The notes under the pieces are model-generated. The model was not told the origin of the DNA and searched no databases. It saw only the letters and a list, made by a program, of their open reading frames with translations. Positions 6,322-11,032 of a stretch of DNA of 11,032 bases are shown in pieces. A program made the position numbers and the translations under genes. Origin of the DNA: JBKPDV01 sp046728075 (lineage in GTDB: Bacteria > Acidobacteriota > Thermoanaerobaculia > UBA5066 > Gp7-AA6); contig JBKPDV010000165.1 of assembly GCA_046728075.1 (NCBI GenBank), positions 1-11,032 on the forward strand, written 5' to 3'. The first letter of the stretch is position 1; the number at the start of each line of letters is the position of its first letter.

Positions 6322-8363
6322 CCAGTCTGTCGAACAAATGGCGCGCGGCCCTCGCGCTCGGGGGCGTGATCGCCGGACTCTGTGGGGCATGGATCGTCCA
6401 GCCCTCCAAGAACGAGCCTCTTCTCGCCTTGTGCTACGGCCTATCGGCGGTGCTGTTGGCAATGGGTGTGGGTCTGCCGCCAACGGAACCGCGGCTTCCG
6501 GCGGACGCGACGGCCGGCCAGTGGCCGCGCTGGAAGTGGATTCTGGCAATGGCGGGTTTGCTGTTCGCCGCGCTCTTGCTCGTCGCGTCGTTGTCCGGGT
6601 TTGCGCACACGCCCGAACCGGCGCCGGGAGCCTGGCTGCTTTTCCTCGGATCCCTGGGCGTTCTCACGGCAAGTTTTTTTCCGTTAGGCAGCCGGAGCCG
6701 CCGTGAACGGCCGAGCCGCTGGGAGCTTGCCGCGCTCGCGGTCATCTTCGCATTGGCGGCTCTGCTTCGGCTCCATCGCCTGGATTCCTATCCCTACGGC
6801 GTCTGGTTCGATGAGGCGCAGAACTCTCTTGTGGCAAATCAAATTCTGACCAATCCAGGCTACCGGCCCGTCTTCGTCTCCGGGCTCTCTCAGATGCCGG
6901 CCCTGCTCTTCTATGTCTACGCGCTCGCTCTTCAGGTGATCGGCCAGAACGTGCTGGCCGTGCGAACCGTCGTGACCCTGGCCGGCCTGTTGTCCGTCGC
7001 AGCGGTCTGGGGCCTCGCCCGACATCTCTTCGGGCCCACTGCCGGGATCGCCGCGGCCGGCTTGCTTGCGGCGTGCCGCTGGCACGTGAACTTCAGCCGG
7101 TTCGGAATGGCGATGATCTTCGCCTCGCTCTTTGCTCCGCTGGCTCTGCTTCTCTTCTTCCGAAGCCAGAATCGTCGAAGTCCGCGCGAAGCCGTCCTGG
7201 CAGGACTGGCCGTCGGCCTGGGGATGCAGACCTACTACGTGATGCTCGGCATCGCCCTGTTGCTGGCGGTGATCTTTCTTCAGCGTTTCCTCGCGGGATA
7301 CTGGCGAGGAGTCGGAGCGTTCGGTCTCGCCGGCGTCACGGCACTCTCCGCGACCTTCGCCTGGGCTCCCCTCTTCCAGTACTCTCGCCGCTATCCCGAG
7401 CAATTCTCCGAGAGGATGAGGACTGTCTCGATCATTCCGACCAACTCGGCCGGCGGGCTGGTGCGCCTGCTCGTGAGACCGTCCGCCGAAAGGAAAGTTT
7501 TCCTTGCAAAGCTCGGGTCCAATCTCGCGAAGCACCTGCGAATGTTCCACATCGCCGGGGACCGCAACGGGCGCCACAACCTCTCCGGCGCCCCGATGCT
7601 CGACCCGATTCTCGGATGGCTCTTCGCCGTCGGAGTGCTCTGGAGCATCGCTTGCATCGCGGACTCCCGAATGACGCTTCTTCTGCTGTGGCTCGCCGGC
7701 ATGCTGGCGGCCGGATTTCTCTCGCTCGACTTCGAGGCTCCTCAGGGTGCCCGAGCCTTCGGCTGCACGGCTGTCATCGCGCTGCTCGCGGCCCTTCCTC
7801 TCCAGCGCCTCACGCAATGGACGTGGTCGGCAGCCGGCGCCGGAGGGCGCGTCCTCGCAGTCGCGGCCCTGGTGGGGGCTGTCGCAGCTTCCGCGGCCCA
7901 CACCTGGTATGTCTTCTTCGAACAACAGCCTTACGACTTCGCCAGCTGGATTTCATTCTCGACACAGGAGACCCGCATCGCCGAAGTGGTCCGCGACGAG
8001 GTGGACCGGGCGGGAGAAGCCGCTGATCTCTATATTCCCGGCGCGCTGCGAGATCTCCCCACGGAAACGTTTCTCTTAGGTCACCCTTTCTTTGCCCTGC
8101 CTTTCCAGGCGGGTCAAACCCTTCCTCTGCGTCGCACCGGCCGCAAGGCCATTCTCTTCATCGATTCCGACGAGGCGAGGGCGATCCCGCTGGTTCAACG
8201 GTATTATCCGAAGGCTCGGATCGAGGCGTTCGGTCCGCCGCGCCCCGACGGTACGATTGGAGAGCCGACGGTCCTGTGGATTGTCCGCGTCGCGCCCTCG
8301 GACATCGAGGCGCTCGAAAACAAGTTCGGGAGCTTCGTCTCGCCTCGGACAAGAGCGCGTTAG
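6318..8363 (+). CDS. PMT/ArnT-like GT-C glycosyltransferase (family 39-type) with extra N-terminal helices
   Basis: A 681-residue polytopic membrane protein that probably transfers a sugar from a polyprenyl-phosphate carrier to an extracytoplasmic acceptor. The core begins near residue 134 with the usual first helix followed by RLDSYPYGVWFDEAQNSL (154-171); Asp165-Glu166 is the acidic pair expected in the first outer loop of GT-C enzymes. HVNFSRFGM (256-264) is a second segment common in this family. Further helices run to about residue 535, followed by a soluble domain of about 145 residues that ends in VLWIVRVAPSD. Four hydrophobic segments before the core (about 10-27, 34-52, 73-93, 104-122) are an unusual extension. 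The GTG at 6318 has no clear Shine-Dalgarno but forms a GTGA overlap with the small upstream ORF, and no ATG, GTG or TTG is found in frame between dprE2 and it. Position after dprE1-dprE2 suggests, but does not prove, that it uses their product. Confidence 0.87.
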   Translation: MTSLSNKWRAALALGGVIAGLCGAWIVQPSKNEPLLALCYGLSAVLLAMGVGLPPTEPRLPADATAGQWPRWKWILAMAGLLFAALLLVASLSGFAHTPEPAPGAWLLFLGSLGVLTASFFPLGSRSRRERPSRWELAALAVIFALAALLRLHRLDSYPYGVWFDEAQNSLVANQILTNPGYRPVFVSGLSQMPALLFYVYALALQVIGQNVLAVRTVVTLAGLLSVAAVWGLARHLFGPTAGIAAAGLLAACRWHVNFSRFGMAMIFASLFAPLALLLFFRSQNRRSPREAVLAGLAVGLGMQTYYVMLGIALLLAVIFLQRFLAGYWRGVGAFGLAGVTALSATFAWAPLFQYSRRYPEQFSERMRTVSIIPTNSAGGLVRLLVRPSAERKVFLAKLGSNLAKHLRMFHIAGDRNGRHNLSGAPMLDPILGWLFAVGVLWSIACIADSRMTLLLLWLAGMLAAGFLSLDFEAPQGARAFGCTAVIALLAALPLQRLTQWTWSAAGAGGRVLAVAALVGAVAASAAHTWYVFFEQQPYDFASWISFSTQETRIAEVVRDEVDRAGEAADLYIPGALRDLPTETFLLGHPFFALPFQAGQTLPLRRTGRKAILFIDSDEARAIPLVQRYYPKARIEAFGPPRPDGTIGEPTVLWIVRVAPSDIEALENKFGSFVSPRTRAR

Positions 8364-8409
8364 TCCTCGCCAACTCTCGCTTGTCGCGAGTCACGGCTGC
8401 TGCTCACCG

Positions 8410-8438
8410 TTGACACTCCTCCGAGGCTATGGTATTTG
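8410..8438 (+). promoter_or_regulatory. Sigma70-like promoter upstream of the NHL lipoprotein gene
   Basis: A consensus TTGACA -35 (8410-8415) is followed by a 17-base spacer and TATTTG (8433-8438), which carries the extended -10 dinucleotide TG at 8430-8431. Transcription would start near 8445. The predicted leader carries a 6-bp stem TCGAGC/GCTCGA (8440-8445 with 8456-8461) around a ten-base loop, at or just after the start point. A purine-rich run with GGAGGAG (8474-8480) lies 22 bases before the chosen ATG, too far for a normal ribosome site. This is the best promoter match I see in the window, and it separates the propeller gene from the glycosyltransferase operon. Confidence 0.55.
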
Positions 8439-8502
8439 TTCGAGCGTTCCAAAAAGCTCGAGCACGAAAAGGGGGAGGAGCGAAGCGCGTCGCCTGCCCA
8501 GA

Positions 8503-9552
8503 ATGATGTTTTCCAACGAACTCGATCCCGCCAGGAGAAGCGCTCGTTGCGCCGGCGCGGGGCGTGTCGTCCTGGGCTCCCTTGCCGCCATCCTTCTGCT
8601 GAGCCTTTCCGTCTCCTGCCGGAAGAAAGAAGCCACACCCGAAGGCGCCTCGGCCCCCGGGACCTCCGCGAAGACCTCCGGCCAGGCCGCGGCAGAGGTC
8701 ATTGAACCGAAGCCCGGTCCTCCACAGTCCGTCCAGGTCACGCTGAAGATTGGAGCGTCGAGCGGGCTGCGCGAACCCCACGGCGTCGCGGTCGATGGTC
8801 GCGGGAATGTCTACATCGTCGACACGGGCAACGACCGGATCGTGAAATTCGATCCTTCGGGGCGGGAGCTGGTTGCCTTTGGCAAGAAGGGATCCGACCC
8901 GGGACAGTTTTCAAAGCCCCTGGTGGCCGCCTTTTCGCCGCAAGGAAACCTGCTCGTACTGGACTCGGACACGTCCTGGATCCAGGTGTTCACGCCCGAC
9001 GGAAAATTTGTCAGCCGCTTTGCTGGCCCGGCGATGAACTTCTACCATCCGGCCGGCCTGGCCGTTTCTTCCGATGGCACTATCGCCGTCGCTGATACCG
9101 GTGGGAATCGCGTGGTCCTCCTCGATTCCGGGGGGCAGTTGAAGGGAAGCCCGATCGCGGGGGTGGAGAAGCAACCCTTCTCGCAACCGACCGACGTTTA
9201 CTTTGATCCTCGTGGAGGGATTCACGTCTACCAGACCGCCAACGCGAAGGCGCCCAGCACGCTGTTTCATCTGACGCCGACGGGTGAGCTGACAGGTAAG
9301 TGGATGGCCGCCGAAGCTTCCTCGACAGTCGACACGCCCCGCTTCGCGCTCGCCTCGGACGGCCGTCTCTTCATGACCGATCCTCATCACCAGCAGGTCC
9401 GCGTCTATGAGGCCGGCGGCGCCCAGTATCACATCGTCAACATGGGGGGGGACCTCGCGGCCCCGCTGAAGCTCGTCGCCGGCATCGCCATCGATTCCCA
9501 GAGTCGCGTCTACGTCGTCGACCCCAGATCCGGCCTCGCATACCGGTTCTAG
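8503..9552 (+). CDS. Probable lipoprotein with six-bladed NHL-repeat beta-propeller
   Basis: A 349-residue exported protein. The N-terminus has arginines (11, 12, 15, 21), a hydrophobic stretch (22-37) and SVSC with Cys39 as the likely lipidated residue. The lipobox is imperfect because -3 is Ser, with Leu at -4. An Ala/Ser/Pro/Gly-rich linker (43-75) leads into NHL-type repeats: EPHGVAVDGRGNVYIVDTGN (91-110), then blades starting near 138, 182, 228, 278 and 323, each with the pattern hydrophobic-D/S-x-x-G-x-hydrophobic-V-x-D. This fits a six-bladed propeller, usually a protein- or glycan-binding scaffold; no catalytic site is evident. The start is the first of two adjacent ATGs (8503, 8506). 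The frame stays open upstream into the glycosyltransferase gene, but the signal peptide and the promoter at 8410-8438 argue against a longer protein. A G8 run (9444-9451) lies near the 3' end. Partner unknown; a role with the neighbouring GT-C enzymes is inference. Confidence 0.82.
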   Translation: MMFSNELDPARRSARCAGAGRVVLGSLAAILLLSLSVSCRKKEATPEGASAPGTSAKTSGQAAAEVIEPKPGPPQSVQVTLKIGASSGLREPHGVAVDGRGNVYIVDTGNDRIVKFDPSGRELVAFGKKGSDPGQFSKPLVAAFSPQGNLLVLDSDTSWIQVFTPDGKFVSRFAGPAMNFYHPAGLAVSSDGTIAVADTGGNRVVLLDSGGQLKGSPIAGVEKQPFSQPTDVYFDPRGGIHVYQTANAKAPSTLFHLTPTGELTGKWMAAEASSTVDTPRFALASDGRLFMTDPHHQQVRVYEAGGAQYHIVNMGGDLAAPLKLVAGIAIDSQSRVYVVDPRSGLAYRF

Positions 9553-9554
9553 AA

Positions 9555-9605
9555 CGCCGCCGCAGCGCGGGACACTGCTCAACCCAAAGAAACCGAGCGG
9601 CGGCG
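9555..9605. terminator. Possible shared terminator hairpin between convergent genes
   Basis: A perfect 9-bp inverted repeat, CGCCGCCGC (9555-9563) and GCGGCGGCG (9597-9605), spans almost the whole 60-base gap between the converging propeller and glycosyltransferase genes. The loop is 33 bases, which is long, and no clear T run follows on either strand, so a typical intrinsic terminator is not shown. Position and symmetry are the main support. Confidence 0.35.
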
Positions 9606-9612
9606 CCCGAGA

Positions 9613-11032
9613 TTATTTGCGCGACGGATAGTAAACGCGGATCATGATCTGTCCCGATCGGTCGCGCTCCTCCACGGCCTGCTTGCCGGGAAACCTTTCC
9701 TCGATGGCCTTCATCAGCGCCATCGCCGGCTCGTCGCGAGGGGATGGAAACACGACACATCTCGAGTCCGCCGTCGGCAGCCATCGGGGCTCGGCCCCAT
9801 ACAGCGCAAACTCAGGCGGTTTGGGAGTGGCTCTTGCTCTCACGGCAGGAGGAATGGCGCCACCCACTCCGACGTCCACGACCAGGAGAGGCCAGGTCGC
9901 CCTCTGACAAATCGGTTGCTCCAGGACCCGAATCGTCACCGCATCCGGCGAGCTCGGCGACTCGCGCGGCGCTACATCAAACCAACGGTGAAGGTTGCTC
10001 GCCGTGATCAAGAGGATCGCCGCCGCGCTCCCCACGAGCGGCCATAATTTCCTGCCCGCCGGCAGAATCACCCGGAGAGCCCTCAACGTCCGGTCGAGTC
10101 CCAGGGCCGCCAGCAGGACGACGACCGGAAGCGCGTAGTGCAACCGCGAGACGGAGACGTAGTCATACTTGGAAAGAACCCCCGTCACCGTGACCGCAAT
10201 GACGAACCAGGCGAGAAGGCAACGGCTGCGCGCATCACGCCATGTCGCCGCGCAGTAACTCAGCCCGAGAACGAACAGCGCCGCGGTCACCGGCTCCGCC
10301 AGCGAGCCGCTCATGTAGGGACCCGCATGCACGTTGTAGTTGAAGGCCAAGAACGATCGGGCAGAGTTCCAGATCGGTAACATCGCTGGATCGGCAACGT
10401 CTTCCGCCGCCTTCAGGCTCTGTTCCAACATGCCCGCAATGAGCTGCCCGCCATTGACGGCGAGCATGGGCAGGAACACCAAGAGAAACCCGGCCGCGAC
10501 CAGTACGCCGATCGCCGGCCAGCGCCGGATCCGCACGCCGAGAACGATCGCGGCGGCCAGAATCACAATGGCCGCGCGCGAGCTGTAAAAAGTGTACCAG
10601 CCCAGACCGGCAAAGACGCCGCTCAGAACCAGGAACCCGCGAGAGCCATTTCGCAGACCGATCACGAACAACAACAGGCTCGCAAGGGTCGGAAAGAGCG
10701 GTTCGAGATTCGGATATCCCGTGTGCGCGTACCCCAGCAGATACGCGGCCGACGCCAACATTGCGAGTGTGAACATCGCGACGCGCCGGCCGAAAAGAAT
10801 TCTCGCGAGGAAATAGGCCAGAGGCAGGGACGCCAGGACAGGAACGAGCACCGCGGTCTTCCACGCCCGCAATCCGGTCCCGAAGAGACGCATCTGCATT
10901 CCCTGGACCCACGAGCTCGCCGCGGGAATCATGCCGTAGACACCCTGTTGCGAAAAAATGCTGCGCCAGGGCCGCCCTGCGGCCGCGGCTCTGGCGGCAT
11001 CGTAGAAGTCGAACTCGTCGCCCAGAGACGAG
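9613..11032 (-). CDS. GT-C family membrane glycosyltransferase (partial, N-terminus beyond window)
   Basis: The frame stays open from the right edge through 472 visible residues to a TAA at 9613-9615. The first visible residues, SSLGDEFDFYDAARAAAAGR, contain the Asp-Glu pair (5-6) and the DE..Y.AAR pattern of the first outer loop of GT-C enzymes, so the gene starts upstream of 11032 and the ATG at 10932 is internal. Only a short N-terminal part with the first helix should be missing. Several hydrophobic helices follow (for example about 57-76, 83-99, 133-149, 151-172), with a further set to about residue 340, then a soluble domain (about 352-472) with CVVFPSPRDEPAM. It would transfer a lipid-linked sugar outside the membrane; donor and acceptor cannot be read from the sequence. 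It is convergent with the propeller gene and so is in a separate transcription unit from the DprE operon. It is not a close copy of the GT-C protein at 6318-8363. Confidence 0.85.
   Translation of the reverse strand, partial: SSLGDEFDFYDAARAAAAGRPWRSIFSQQGVYGMIPAASSWVQGMQMRLFGTGLRAWKTAVLVPVLASLPLAYFLARILFGRRVAMFTLAMLASAAYLLGYAHTGYPNLEPLFPTLASLLLFVIGLRNGSRGFLVLSGVFAGLGWYTFYSSRAAIVILAAAIVLGVRIRRWPAIGVLVAAGFLLVFLPMLAVNGGQLIAGMLEQSLKAAEDVADPAMLPIWNSARSFLAFNYNVHAGPYMSGSLAEPVTAALFVLGLSYCAATWRDARSRCLLAWFVIAVTVTGVLSKYDYVSVSRLHYALPVVVLLAALGLDRTLRALRVILPAGRKLWPLVGSAAAILLITASNLHRWFDVAPRESPSSPDAVTIRVLEQPICQRATWPLLVVDVGVGGAIPPAVRARATPKPPEFALYGAEPRWLPTADSRCVVFPSPRDEPAMALMKAIEERFPGKQAVEERDRSGQIMIRVYYPSRK

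Noticed and set aside
6684..7925. 413-codon minus-strand frame opposite the GT-C gene
   Set aside because: Charged, repetitive composition without domains; the plus-strand frame has membrane helices and the FDEA motif.
8375..8390. CTCGC/GCGAG hairpin just after the GT-C stop as a terminator
   Set aside because: Only five base pairs and no following T run; too weak to call.
8092..8502. N-terminal extension of the propeller protein into the glycosyltransferase gene
   Set aside because: The extra residues are Arg/Ser-rich and out of frame with a real gene, and would bury the signal peptide and the 8410-8438 promoter.
9322..9335. TCGACAGTCGACAC inside the propeller gene, resembling the heptamer array at 1470
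   Set aside because: It is under two units, lies within coding sequence and fits the local codons; probably chance, though worth including in a genome-wide repeat count.

Overview
The window is GC-rich, densely coding bacterial chromosome. Gene content (two-gene split LigD, DUF2298, DprE1/DprE2 outside the arabinogalactan locus, several GT-C glycosyltransferases, an NHL-repeat lipoprotein) fits an uncultured soil or sediment lineage. Acidobacteriota or a neighbouring phylum is my best guess, but this rests on protein style and not on a marker gene. I see no rRNA, tRNA, CRISPR array, transposase or phage gene.

Layout. (1) Positions 1-1434, minus strand: a two-gene non-homologous end-joining unit. 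A stand-alone LigD 3'-phosphoesterase domain is followed, through a 4-nt GTGA overlap, by a separate ATP-dependent DNA ligase that runs off the left edge. (2) Positions 1435-1566: a divergent intergenic region holding two facing arrays of four heptamers each (CGACAGT and CGACTGT), which together form a long imperfect inverted repeat. (3) Positions 1567-8363, plus strand: a tightly coupled cluster of a DUF2298 multi-spanning membrane protein, a DprE1-like FAD oxidase, a DprE2-like short-chain reductase, a possible 32-codon bridging ORF, and a large PMT/ArnT-like GT-C glycosyltransferase. Every junction is, or can be read as, a 4-nt GTGA/ATGA stop-start overlap. (4) Positions 8503-9552, plus strand: a probable lipoprotein with a six-bladed NHL-type beta-propeller, preceded by a good sigma70-like promoter. 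(5) Positions 9613-11032, minus strand: another GT-C glycosyltransferase, convergent with the propeller gene and cut at its N-terminus by the right edge.

How the genes may work together. DprE1 and DprE2 epimerise a polyprenyl-phosphoryl pentose at C2; in mycobacteria they make decaprenyl-phosphoryl-arabinose, the donor for GT-C arabinosyltransferases. Here the pair sits between two predicted GT-C-type membrane proteins in one coupled transcription unit. The order dprE1-dprE2-GT-C recalls the mycobacterial dprE1-dprE2-aftA locus. The simplest reading is a small pathway that makes a lipid-linked sugar and transfers it to an envelope glycan or protein outside the membrane, with the propeller lipoprotein and the convergent GT-C as possible accessories. 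The acceptor, the final sugar, and the prenyltransferase that would make the lipid-linked precursor are not visible in this window.
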